A stretch of 64,000 bases of DNA from Echria macrotheca. Lineage: Eukaryota > Ascomycota > Sordariomycetes > Sordariales > Schizotheciaceae. The notes beneath the pieces were generated by a model. It was not told the origin of the DNA. It was given only the letters and a program-made list of their open reading frames with translations, and made no database searches. Positions within the stretch are counted from its first letter, which is position 1, and the number at the start of each line of letters is the position of its first letter. The stretch covers positions 3,162,001-3,226,000 of the forward strand of contig MU839828.1 of assembly GCA_030411725.1 (NCBI GenBank). Reading direction: 5' to 3'. The position numbers and the translations under genes are program-made. Below, one piece after another: positions 24,501 to 35,744 of this stretch.

Positions 24501-26537
24501 TAAGGTGCGTGTTTGTCGGCAATGGAAGCCTAATCGTGCAGGAGATGCTGCGGGCGGTACAGATGTGACCAGAAGAAATGTCGCGACCAGAATATATTGA
24601 CTCGACAGCTTTTCCTGCGGGTCACGGGCCCAGGCCCTGATCGGGTTTCGGTGCTTGAGATTGTTGCGGCGCGAGACGTCAAAGCTGCACTGGCAACTGG
24701 GCATTCAGGGCCCGGGAGCCAAGTTCATCAGGCGGCTGCAGGAGTTCCCGGGCCTGAAGCGGTCGGCGACTGTCATGTCAAGCCTGACATGCCTGACTGC
24801 TTGATGCCACTGGCACCGGGCTTGGGTCGTATGATGATGGTTGCTCGGCAGGTTGACTGCGAATGCTGAAGCAGAAGAAAACCACAACAATTTGTTTGTG
24901 GGTTCGTCCTGTGAGGTTCGGTGCAAACCGCGAAAAAATGAGATTGCTGCTGGCTCTCTGGTCTCCTCTGATTGGGCTTCCCAACCCCACATCACGTCTG
25001 GCTTCCCCAGGGCGCGTCTTCTCCAATGCGGAGATGCAGGAGCGACCTGCCCATGGGGAATGCAAGCTCCCCAAGAACGGAAGGAGCTCGGACTCGATCT
25101 GGCTTGGAATCGGAGAGGGGCCTATCCGTGTCCACAGTGCTGGGGTCGACTCTTGTTTGCAAGCACAAGCAGAGCTGCAGAGACTCTACAGCAATTGCTT
25201 GACTGATGCCGTCATAATGAAGCCCCTTTTCCGGACCTCTCTCCTACTGTACACCCCGACCCGAGGAGACGTCCTCGACCCGCTGTGAGCTTGGCTGGAT
25301 GCGGCCGACGACGAGCTGCTGTGGCTCAAACGCCGATTGCCTGCCCCGCTGCTCACCGAAGTGTTCAATCTCGGCATCCCGCGCCGGCTCGTGCCATGGA
25401 ACAGGCTGCGCGACTGCGGAGACAAACAGAAAAAAAATCACTCGTAGGTAGCTCTCCAGACACGCAGCGCAGCACAGACTCGCGGTGCTCCCTTGATGAA
25501 GCAGGACTCGGAAAGGGAACAAAAGAAGCGATTTGGAGGGCGGACGTTGTCGCGGGTTGACGGCCGACTGGTCTTTTTCTCCTCTTTCTCCTCTTTTCAC
25601 CCCCCGTCTTCCCGACTACCGAGTCCCTCTTTCCCCGCCTCCGCTTTCTGCACGTCTCGCTTGTTTGTGCCTGGCCCTGTCTGTCCACCTCCCTGGCGCG
25701 CCACCACTGCTGGTGACTTTCTCCGCTCGACGCTGTCTGCGCCCAAGTCCCTCCTCAATCCACCTCTTTTTTCTCAACCATTCCCGCCTCAAACGCCCGC
25801 CCTCCTCCTCACGCGGCGCCGTTCTTGAACCGCCCGCATTTACCCAATTTCCAGAGGCCGATTGTTTGATTGAAACGCCAAGCGACTGCCCGGCGCTGAC
25901 GTCGACTTCCCCGCGCATCAAGGACACGCTCGTGCCCTGTCTTTAGCTTTTGGCGTCTCCCCCTCCACGCCGGCGCCGCCCCCACACGCAGCAGCTACTG
26001 ACACCGACGCACATCTCGTGTCGTGCTTGTGTCATTGTCGGTCATACTTTGCCGGCCCCGTCTTGCCGCTGACACGCGCCTAGAGGTTCGGTCCAAACTG
26101 TCAAAGTTGTAGGCAGGAGCCGGATGGGCGAGCAGCCGCCGCAACCACCGCGACGGTTCAGGGGAAAGGAATATCTGGCGTCAAGCTAAGAAGGCCCATC
26201 CCGTGACTGCGTGCGCCGCGGATATTGCGTGAGGGAGAGCCGCCAGCAGACGAGGGGTATCGGCAACCGCGCGCAGGAGGGATCGAGGGTCATCCCAGGG
26301 CTGAGATATAACACAACGAGCATGATTTGTGCTTCTTGATTCACCCATCCGCTCACGCAAACGCCCCCCCACAAAAGCTCGAGCGCCCTTTGGGAGTTCT
26401 TCCGCAGTCGATTTGGCTCTGCTTTCTTCCCCCCTTCCCCCTTTCCCCATCCCCCACTTGGTCGGCGGCCAGCAGATCCTCTGCTACACTGCCCTTCCCG
26501 ATACCCCAACTCTCGCCAGCCAAAGCCTCCTCACGCC
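21577..26537. other. Five-kilobase gene-free region between divergent genes
   Basis: No frame in this 5-kb stretch has a recognisable domain, and the frames on opposite strands overlap heavily. GC content is moderate and I see neither transposon ends nor strong AT bias. The part after about 25.2 kb, with C/T-rich runs, is probably the long promoter and leader of the zinc-finger gene. An untranslated RNA cannot be excluded from sequence alone. Confidence 0.5.
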
Positions 26538-29500
26538 ATGCTGCCGCTACAGTCAATCGAGGCGCCGACCCCGTCCGGCACTGCCGACGAGAACGGGGAG
26601 ACCCGGCAGCAGAAGCCCAAGACTTTGCCGTGCAAGTACTGCAGCAAACGCTTCAGGTTGGTCGACCCAGACTCCTCCGTCCGCCTCCTCCCTTACATAT
26701 TAGCTTACATTGCCCTCTGATATTAGGCGTGTGGAGCATGTCCAGAGACACGAGAGAACACATACTAAGGAAAAGCCCTTCTCCTGCACCTGGGCGAGAT
26801 GTGGGAAGACGTTTGGACGCCGGTGAGTTGCTAGTTGCTAGACCCCAAAATCCCCCACTGTCCCTCCCTGCCTTGTCAGTCGTCCATTTTGATTTGTGTG
26901 CGTCCTCTGCACCACACAACTTAACGCCCCTCCTCTTTCCTTGTAACCCCCCAGCTCCTCCCCAACGCTCTCCTCCACTGCCCGTTCAGCTTGCCTAGAC
27001 ACCGTCCTCTTGGGTCGGACCTCGAAGACTTCGTGATTCGTCACTCCACTTGACATCCACACTGCCCGTTATTAGACGAGTATGCTTATATGGACATCAG
27101 TGATCTCCTTGTCCGACACGAGAAGCTTGTCCATCTCAATGAAGGCAGCAACAAGGATGGAGCGCGGCCGCGCAAGCCGTCCTCCGCTGGAGGTGCCGTC
27201 GCCGGTCCTTCCGAGGCCCATCCTGACACCGATATGCTTGGTATGCAGCAACGAGCACCCCAGAGCCACTCACTGTATCGCCCGGAGCCGATGCAACCAT
27301 CGGCGGTTTCCTCGCTTCCGCCGGATTCGCGCCTCGCTGCCAGAGCGCCGGCTTGCAACCTCGATCTGCTCTCGGATGCGGCGACGCATATCGCCTCGGG
27401 CGGCGAAGTCGCCAACATGCAGCCGACGATGATGCAGGCGGTTCCGCAACCTCCTCCCGAGCTGGCGCCGGTGAAGCCCTACCCTGATGGCATGCAGTAT
27501 GGAGACCGGGGACGAGAGCAAGATCCGGGGCATATGACGGGTGACTACGCCCCGCAGCCACAACAGGCGGCGTACGACGATTACAACTTCTTCCTCGACG
27601 ATTTCGGAAGTTCGTCCCATTACCTGATGCCCGATGGGGATCCCAACTTCCTCATGTGGTCCCGCCCCGGAGGTGACCTCGGCGGCCGCGGCGGTCCCTC
27701 GAAGCCTCCCTCGGCGTTTCCTTCCCGGTTTCCTTCCTTACAGCCTGATTTGCGCGACCCTTCGGAGGGGAACTCTCGGATGCATGAAGATGGTATAAAG
27801 GCGCCAAACTGGAGAATATCTGCCGTGGACCATTCAACCATCAAGAGCCGGTTGGACGAGTACTCGTCGGTCCTGCCTACCGACTTTGTTTTCCCCTCAC
27901 GACATACTCTCAACCGGTTTCTTGAGGGGTACATCAGCGGGTTCCACGAGCACTTGCCGTTTCTTCATCTTCCAACGCTTCTGCCCACCGATCTTTCCCC
28001 GGAACTGCTTCTGGCCATCCTCGCAGTCGGCGCGCAGTACCGCTTTGAGACAAACCGAGGGCATGCGTTATGGTATGCTTCAAAAGCGGTCGCGCTAGAA
28101 CAGATCCGACGCAGGCATAGCCATGAGGTTCACAGCCTACTTCCCACGCCCGCCGCGTACAGCCCGCACTCAACAAGGCCGTCGCCGAGCTCGGGATTCC
28201 GCCATTCGTTCCCGTCAGTTCATCAAGACCGACCGGTGACGCAGGATACTCACCGGGAGCCATAGTAAGTACACGGCTGTGACCGTACTCTCTAGATTCC
28301 ATGCTAACTCCCAAGTTCTTCCAATTCTCCGCAAGCACGGCTCGAGACGATACAAGCTTTATTGCTCCTTTTCGCCATCGGCCTATGGGGTGCCAAGGCA
28401 ATACTTCACGAAGCCATGTCTCTACAGAGCCAGCTTGCGTTGCTCGTGCGAGAGGAAGGCCTTGTCGCGGAGCCGAACTATCATCAATCCACTGACTGGG
28501 AGTTGTGGATCCGTCTGGAGGCGGCGACTCGTACGAAGCTTATCGCATACTGCTTCTTTAACGTCTGCAGCATCGCTTACAACACGCCGCCGCTTCTCTT
28601 GACATCCGAAGTCCGTCTTCCGCTCCCGAGCTCTTCTCGTCTCTGGAAAGCCGAGAGCGGCTGGCAGTGGCAGGAGGCAAGACAAGCTTCTCCAGTCATG
28701 GAAATACCATTCCAGGACGCATTCTCTCGGTTGCTGAACCGTCCCTCTCAGGGACCGCCTGCGGTGGTCACGTCACTCGGTAATTACGTGCTGATCCACG
28801 CACTCATCCAACACATATTCCTGCTGAAGCAAACATCGTTTGCCAATCATTCCCCGTTTGAGATCCACAGGGGTCTAAAGATGGAGGACGTGGAGGACGT
28901 GGCTCAGGCGCTTCGTGTGTGGAGCGTTGGGTTCGAGCATCACCGTTTGGCGAGCGCCGCGGAAGCTGGGAATCATGGGACGAATGGCGAGGCTTTTGTG
29001 GGCGGGCCGGTCGCATTTGACTCAACGGCTCTGCTGAGATTGGCGTATATTCGACTCTATACCGATCTCAGTCCAAGTCGAAGTCTCGAAACTCGTGACC
29101 ACGTTCTGATCGCGACAGCCTTCAGTGACGCTCCGCTCCTTGTGCGCAGCCAACGTCTCTGTCGTGCGGTTCTCCAGGCAATCCACGCCTTGTCTATGCT
29201 CGTCAAGCTAGGCGTCAACTACGTCGCGAGGACCAAGTCTTCAGAATGGAGCATGCAACATTCCTGTAAGTACCACCATGGCTCTGCAGACTTATATGCC
29301 CCGCGCGCTATTTCTTGAAGCGACTAACGTGCTCTAGTATGTAATCTCGAGTGCGCCGTTCTACTCTCAAAGTGGCTGCTGACTCTATCTGCGATTGGAC
29401 CTGCCGAGCCACCGCCATCGAACGAGGAAAAGAATTTGCTTGAGATGTTACGACGCATGCTGGATGAAACGGAGTTCGCGGTACCGATCGATCCGTCCCT

Positions 29501-29750
29501 CTCCGGCGCAGGCGGCAGCCATGGCCACCACCCGATGCGAAGCGTCGATGTCAATGCCGGCGATAGCACGAAGCTTCGGCAACTAGCCTCGGCAGTAATT
29601 CGACTCTGGGCAGAGACGTTTAAGGGCGTCCATATTTTTGAGATTGTTCGCATCATGGCGGCTGGTCTGGAAGGGTATGCGGATCTCATTGAGAAGCCAA
29701 GAGACAGGACACCGCTGGGGCGAATCGTGTCCAACCCAGGACTTGGCTGA
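26538..29750 (+). CDS. C2H2 zinc-finger transcription factor with fungal-specific transcription factor domain
   Basis: Five exons, 26538-26656, 26727-26822, 27101-28264, 28316-29265 and 29338-29750, give 913 aa. Two tandem C2H2 fingers lie at about residues 32-90: CKYCSKRFRRVEHVQRHERTH, shown here with the first intron removed, and CTWARCGKTFGRRDLLVRHE. A disordered, Pro/Gln/Met-rich linker follows to about residue 320. Then comes a fungal_trans (PF04082) region beginning FLEGYISGFHEHLPFLHLPT and continuing through ETIQALLLFAIGLWGAKAIL. This two-finger plus PF04082 arrangement is a known fungal regulator class. The target genes are unknown. Intron 2 is unusually long (278 bp). Intron 3 splits a codon so that TA of the exon plus its first G would read TAG if unspliced. 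The 5-kb upstream region leaves room for complex control. Confidence 0.93.
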
Positions 29751-31059
29751 TTTGAGTGCTTATCTTGGTTAAAAAACTTTGGAGGAGGAACACATACTCT
29801 GAGCCAGATGGGCTTATCTATGAGCGAGGAAACGACGTCCCGGCCCCTGGTACATACGCCAGAGCCATGTTGCCAGAGGTGGAGAGTCTTTTGACCTGGT
29901 TGTTCCGGGTCGAGTGGCGTGAGGTTTCGATTCGTACATGGCCCGCAGGAGATCCGAAGACGGCCAGGGAACCGTGGAGCCATATCACTACATACCCTGT
30001 ACATAGAATATGCGTTGGGCGTTGAGGGGGCTGAGTCGAGACCGAACTTGAGTGTTGGTCCATTGGCGTCGGTGTTGGGTAGATGTGAGATTATACCAGG
30101 AGGATAGGGGTTTTTAGGCGTAGTATACACGCCAATCGAAAGTTGGGTCCCGTATGTCCCTGTGTCACTGCAGAAAGCGGATCAGCACGCAAACCATCCC
30201 GGCCTACAGGTCAAGTTAATAAATGTATCCGGCAAGCGCAAGACGAACCGACGCCAAAGACAGGCGTAAGACATGGTCTTTTAATCAAGTCGTGATATAA
30301 GTTCTATATGTGCAGGCGACTGGTGAGCTCAGGTTGCTATCAGAGGCTCCGTTTCTCATGGGAAATGTCCTGTAGTATCTTGACCAGTTCAAATGTTCCT
30401 GAAACCCACTGGTTGCAGAAGGCTTGCATTGGAATACACGGCTTGATTTGCCATCCGGCAATTACTATAACGTAATAGCTGTCTGACGACAGGAAAAAGT
30501 AACGACGCTTGAATTTGAAAGGCTCGTTCGAGTGCAGTCGTGTATTTTCTGGTTATTTAGTGTTGCGTCGTGAAAGCTGTCAACGCAACGCCAAGGCATG
30601 GAGGTCAGGAGCTGAATGCACAGACCAGAGGCCCCTGTCGCTGCTGAAGATCCCCTTAACAGGCGACCAATCACAGACGCGCGAGCCGATTGGAATTTGG
30701 ACCTGACGACGACCCACTTCCCGAAGCTTCAACTTTTTTTCACTCCAGTTTCCCGCGTCGACATCGACGACATCGGCTGGCCATCGCCCGACATTCCGCC
30801 CGATCAACGCCACACCGCCGGGTCCGCACACGACACCCATCCAATTGAGTACTACGCCGTCCGAAGGGAACCTCACCGATCCAGGCAACTAACCCCCAAA
30901 CCGGTGCTGAAAACCCCGGGTCCTTGATCGAGAGCCGACCGTCCGACCGTCCGTCACAGGGCAAAGGAGGAAAGGGGATATCCACGAGCCGAGCGACCCG
31001 TCTCCGAACCCACCAATACCTCAAAAACACCAGTTCATAATCCGCGAAAAGAAAAAAAA
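29751..31059. other. Intergenic, no gene seen
   Basis: The 1.3 kb between the transcription factor and mL40. A CCAATCA box occurs near 30667 and a C/A-rich leader precedes the mL40 ATG. No supported coding frame. Confidence 0.5.
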
Positions 31060-31650
31060 ATGACATTCCCACTCTCCCTCCGAGGCCTCGCCTCGCGCCT
31101 CTTCCACCCGCGCAACATATCTACACCAACGACGGCAACAACAACAACAACAACAACGATGACGATACCACAACTCAGACCCCTCTCCACAACAAACCCC
31201 CTCCACCGAACCCTCTCCTCCCCGCCGTCCAACAAATCCAAACAGACAAAGAACAAGAGAAAGAAGGGCCTCCCGGAGCGCGACCCCAAGGTGGTAAACA
31301 TGCTGCAATACCTCTCCTCCCTCTCGCCCAAGCGCATCCCCCCGCCGCTGCGCATGGCCCGCAACCGCCACCTGCGCCACTGGACGATCCACCGCGCCTG
31401 GCTCACGTTCCGCCGGCGCGAGCGCGAGGCCCGCGAGGCCAACCTGATGCGCCAGCACCAGAGCATCAGCGCGGCGTGCGAGGCGCTGCGCCTGACTACG
31501 GGCCCCGGCAGCCGCGACGAGGGCTATCTCTACCGCGTCGCGATGGAAAAAAAGGGCGTGTACGGGCTCGGCGGGATCCCGATCGAGTATGCTAGGGCGC
31601 AGACGGATACACCGGCTAGGGAGCCTTGGAATCATGAGTGGAAGAGGTAG
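31060..31650 (+). CDS. Mitochondrial large ribosomal subunit protein mL40 (MRP-L28 family)
   Basis: An intronless frame of 196 aa. The N-terminus (LRGLASRLFHPRNIS) is rich in Arg, Ser and Leu and lacks acids, as expected for a mitochondrial presequence. It is followed by a Thr/Pro low-complexity run coded by ACA/ACG repeats (31134-31158). The conserved part is basic: RDPKVVNMLQYLSSLSPKRI, then RHWTIHRAWLTFRRRERE, then HQSISAACEALRL, and a closing block YRVAMEKKGVYGLGGIPIEY with ARAQTDTPAREPWNHEW. This closing block and the preceding helices match the mL40/Mrpl28 family, a component of the mitoribosomal large subunit. The ATG lies directly after an A-run. The assignment is from family recognition, not alignment. 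Confidence 0.88.
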   Translation: MTFPLSLRGLASRLFHPRNISTPTTATTTTTTTMTIPQLRPLSTTNPLHRTLSSPPSNKSKQTKNKRKKGLPERDPKVVNMLQYLSSLSPKRIPPPLRMARNRHLRHWTIHRAWLTFRRREREAREANLMRQHQSISAACEALRLTTGPGSRDEGYLYRVAMEKKGVYGLGGIPIEYARAQTDTPAREPWNHEWKR

Positions 31651-32399
31651 ATATATATATCTGTGGTAGTAGAATGGAGGATGCGGGGAGACCATGAGGA
31701 GGCGGCATTGTGACCGCAAGCCTAGCTGGTGCCATGCTGTAGACTAGAGATGTGGCCCGGCGGTGTATGTTTCGTAGATGTATCATAGTGTTAAATATCT
31801 CGGATGGCAATTACATCGTATAACTGCAATCACTAGCCGAGCCAATGCAGGGACGATACGGCGTACCGACGACAGTCAGATTAGGCCCTTGATTGGCACT
31901 TGTTGGTAAATTCTTCCAGTCTGAACCAGCTTTTTGCCCACGCTCCAATTTGGCCCCATTTGCAATTACCGCGAACCCCGAAATCCCAGTGATGAACGAA
32001 AGTGATCCTACATGCTCCTCCATATCCCGTACCCATATTCCTTCCCTTTGGTTTGCACTTTGCCTTCCCTCCCTCCCTAGACCCCGACCCAATAGAATAA
32101 ACGACAGTGGGAGAATGCTGGGGGGAAATGGCAAATTCTATACCGTAGTAATACACACATGCAAGCCGGGCTGAAGTCGCTGTTGGTGTGCTTTCACCGT
32201 CAGGCTCGGTTCATTACGTCGTTCGTCTTCGTTCGCTTCGTTCGCTTCGTCGGGCCGTGCGGGACGAGCAGGAGGGCCCCCCTCTCGTGAGCAGACTTTT
32301 ATGCTCTCGTTCGGCCCCCTGTTTGACGCAGGTATCGGTAGTGTCCTGTGCCCTGGAAGAGGGAGATGTGTAGATGCAGCGCGAAACGGCCCTCCCAAC
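31651..32399. other. Convergent intergenic region
   Basis: The 749 bp between mL40 (+) and the Rho GTPase (-). A short simple repeat built on TTCGTTCGC occurs at about 32218-32252. No gene. Confidence 0.5.
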
Positions 32400-33366
32400 T
32401 CACAGAATCACGCAGCACCCACTCCCTTCGCCCTTTTCAAACATCAACAGGGCTGCTCTCGTCGCGGCCTCGAAGACGTCGTCGACGCCTTCTCCACTCA
32501 GGCTGGAGCATTCGAGGTATTTGCGTGCCCCAATCTCCTTGGCAACCTGCTCGCCTTCCTCCTTGACGACGAATCGCTGAGATCGTTTGCGCATCTCTTC
32601 GATGGCAACCGGGTCGTTGCGAAGGTCCTTTTTGAGCCCGACGAGGATAATCGGAACGTCGGGGCACCGTTCTTGCGCCTCTACAACCCACTGGGAATCC
32701 TATTAGCTGACGACCTCTCCAGTGGGAGGGGGGGTATCCGGGTGCCCAAAGACCCGACGTCGCACAGGAGGACGGGCTGCGCGTGACGTAGGCGGGAGCC
32801 CTTTAACGATTGGGGATTGTGCGGAAGAGGTCGTGAGGGGGTAGTGTCAGGTCAAGCGGGTTGCACCAACCTTGTGCTTCACATTGTCAAGCGAGTCGGG
32901 CGTATCGACCGAGAAGCCTATGAGAATGACATGCGCCTTGGCGTATGCTAGCGGCCGTAACCGTTCGTAGTCTTCTTGCCCGGCTGTGTCCCAAAGGGCG
33001 AGCTGGACAGACTTGCCGTCTACCCGGCAGTCGGTGACATAGTTCTCGAAGACGGTGGGAATCTGGCGGTCGGAAAAGTCGGTCAGCAGCCGTCATGGGG
33101 AACTGGGGTGCGAGAGCGAATGACAGTTGGGGGAGGCGCCGCTGGCTGCGTCGGGCAGCGCGGCGGTTGGCGGGAGCTGAAACTCACATAGTGCTGTCCG
33201 GCCAGAATTAGCTGGAGTCATGCGTGGGCGAGGGGATATATGCCTGGGTTGTACTTACCGTGGGAAAAAAGCCCAGAGTGAAGACGCTCAGCAGACTCGT
33301 CTTGCCGCAAGCGCCATCACCAATGATGACGAGTTTCCTAGCAGATCCGCCATCAGAACCAGTCAT
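32400..33366 (-). CDS. Rho-family small GTPase, Rho2 type
   Basis: Four exons on the minus strand, 33259-33366, 33188-33193 (only 6 nt), 32871-33062 and 32400-32690, give 198 aa. All junctions are phase 0. The P-loop reads GDGACGKTSLLSVFTLGFF. Switch I is rebuilt as FFPTHYIPTVFENYVTD, with the micro-exon supplying His-Tyr. Switch II is WDTAGQEDYERLRPLAY. The base-recognition segments are ILVGLKKDLR and ECSS. The C-terminus CCVIL is a CAAX box whose final Leu predicts geranylgeranylation and membrane anchoring. The block AYAKAHVILIGFSVDTPDSL, as I know the family, fits Rho2 rather than Rho1, Rho3 or Cdc42. Rho2 proteins act in cell-wall integrity and polarity signalling in fungi. The frame also stays open upstream to an ATG at 33456, which would add 30 residues. 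The gene is divergent from NST1. Confidence 0.93.
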
Positions 33367-35744
33367 TGACGGCGCCGCATCAGCCCAGAGGGGCGCCCGG
33401 AGGAGATTCCGCGGCGAGGCAAAACGTGGAGCCTTGGGCTTACCTGCGGATGACATTTGCGGGACTGCCTGGGCTCGCCATGGTGTCGGGTTAGCTTGGA
33501 GGAGGGGGATGGGACGAGCGAGTGGTGGTGGACTGGGCTCTCCGCACCCAGCTCGACTCGAGAAACCCGTGTGTTCGTCGCAGGCTGGTCGTCTTGCGGA
33601 GGGACGGTTCGCCGGGGTCGTCTGGTGGTTGCGGGAAAAAAAGAGGGCGACGGGGGACGCAAATTGGGCCGGGCGACTGTCAGATCTTGAAGGATGTCGG
33701 CTACACATGCGAGCTGCTGTGCCCAAGAATTTTTGAGGGGAACAACGGGTTGATAGCTGATTGACCGCCGATTACATAACGCCAATTGCGCCTGGTTCAT
33801 CACGCTGTTCGGACCACGCTGCACTTGGTATCCTGGGCGCGATACGATGCGCTGCAGGGGATGCCCCACTGTCCTCCAGCTCACACGGCGCTGCCGACAC
33901 CCCCTCATCAAAAAATGTCCTACCAGCGTCTGCGAAAGTCCTGGCTTTTATTCCCGGCGCGCACTCGGGTCCGGTGTCGAGCGCTTAAACCGCAGTCTTG
34001 CTGAAAAGGAATTGTAGCCGTGCCAACTCTTGGTCTCTCCATCCGCATCATAGCAACAACGATTGATGGCTCTGCTTGGATGAGCCTGTCAAGTGTCAAT
34101 ATGCGAGGAGGCGAGGGGTGCGGAGGTGGGGCGGACAGCGATGCTCCAATTCGGGAATGCGATGCACCAACGACAACGGCAAATGTGCTGCCGACATCCA
34201 TCACTCGGGCTCTATGTACACAAGGTGCTTGACAGTTGACACCGGAGAGGCTGTGCACTGCTAATAAAACGAGCTGAGAGCCACATTCGAATGGCAGAAG
34301 CCGGCCCGACACCGGGCTGAGCTGGGGCCTCCGGTAGGACATTTTACGGATACAGACCACGCACGGTTCGGTTGCAGCCGTCGTTTCTAAACTTCGTGTT
34401 CCCGCGCAATCGACATCTTGGAGCTTGTTGGTGAGCTCGTGTTGAAGCAGCGGCTGGCTCCCTGGCCTTCCCAGACAAGCATGTTCTGGCATGGGTTGCA
34501 ACGGCTCTTCAGAGGCTTCATTGATTTGGGGCGCTCAGCTTTTCGACGTAAAACGGCGGTGCGGAAGTCAATATTTTCGGGTGGTCTGATTGCTGAGGAC
34601 GTAAGGAGTAGCCACAAAACCAAGAAACGTTTATCTAATCGGCACGAAAACGTGGAATTTGGGAGGGATTGATGACCGGCAACAATGCAATGACCATCAT
34701 ACCATACCCTGAGGCTCTATGCAGTAGAAACGATCAGTTCTGCCCGCGAAATCCCGCACATCATCGGCCTCAAGTTCCAGGTTGCCATTCCAAGGAGTGT
34801 GACAGTAGGCGGGGCGAGTGCCGCTACACCGAGGTGCGAGGACGGCGACGCGGTGGAAGGGAAAAGTAGGAACTGCTGGTGAGGAGCCTCAGGCAAGGAG
34901 GTCTTCAAGAAGGTAGTCTGCTTAGTCTGTAATGAAGACGTATTGGTCCCGGAGAATCTCTCTGTATGTGGTGGGTATCTCGGTAGCCAAGCAGCCAACT
35001 CCACCGCGTATCCAGAACACGGAAGTAGCGCCAGTGAATAAGCGCGCTGGCGACTTCAGTCTTCAGGGCTGAGCAGCGTCACAGGGCAGCGTCAACGGGC
35101 GACAGGCGGCTCAGGTACCCACGGGGTGCGGGATCGAGGCTGAAAGGTCACGTGAGAGATGCTGGCCAATCATGGGCGCGAAGCAACGCAGGCCGGGACC
35201 ACAAATCCACAGCACTGAGAACCTCCGAACAACGTGAGAGCGCACACTGCATCTTTGCTGCCGCCGTGGATCTTGCGAAGCTCGCCTCCGCCTTTGCAGC
35301 CGCCGCCGGTCCTGACCGCCCCCCGATGCCCGTGGCCATTGCACTTGACTGTGAGTACACTTGGCTGCGCTGCTTCCACCGCTTCGCAGAAAAAAAAATA
35401 AACCCGCAACGGCGCCTGTCGACTCCCGATTGCTCCCTTCATGCCCCATGCCCCTCTTTCTCGGCACCTGCTTTGGGTTGAACGCAGGAGCGCCACGTCA
35501 AAGCTTCTCTGACTGCAAATTCCTCCCCCTCCTCCCTCTCGCCGCTGCCTCCCTCCAGCACCGCCGGCCATCGACCCAAGCCGCTGGCCTCTTTATTTCT
35601 ACCCCACCCAACGCCGCCGAACTGCACTTCGCGTTCATCGCTCCGCGTTAGTCGCTTACCTGTGGTATATTTAGGTCCCGACCATCCGATCTCTCAAGAC
35701 GACTGCCTGTGGCCCGCATAGCTGCCGGCCCCCGAGATAGCGCC
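33367..35744. other. Divergent promoter region, no gene seen
   Basis: The 2.4 kb between the divergently transcribed Rho2-type GTPase and NST1 genes. I see no supported coding frame. C/T-rich sequence at about 35440-35600 probably belongs to the NST1 leader. A GTGAGTACAC sequence at 35350 could be the donor of a leader intron, but I cannot place its acceptor with confidence. Confidence 0.45.

Noticed and set aside
33367..33456. Intron with GTAAGC donor in front of the Rho2 start
   Set aside because: The only acceptor (GCTAG) would break the reading frame, so I kept the ATG at 33366; a leader intron or the upstream in-frame ATG remain possible.
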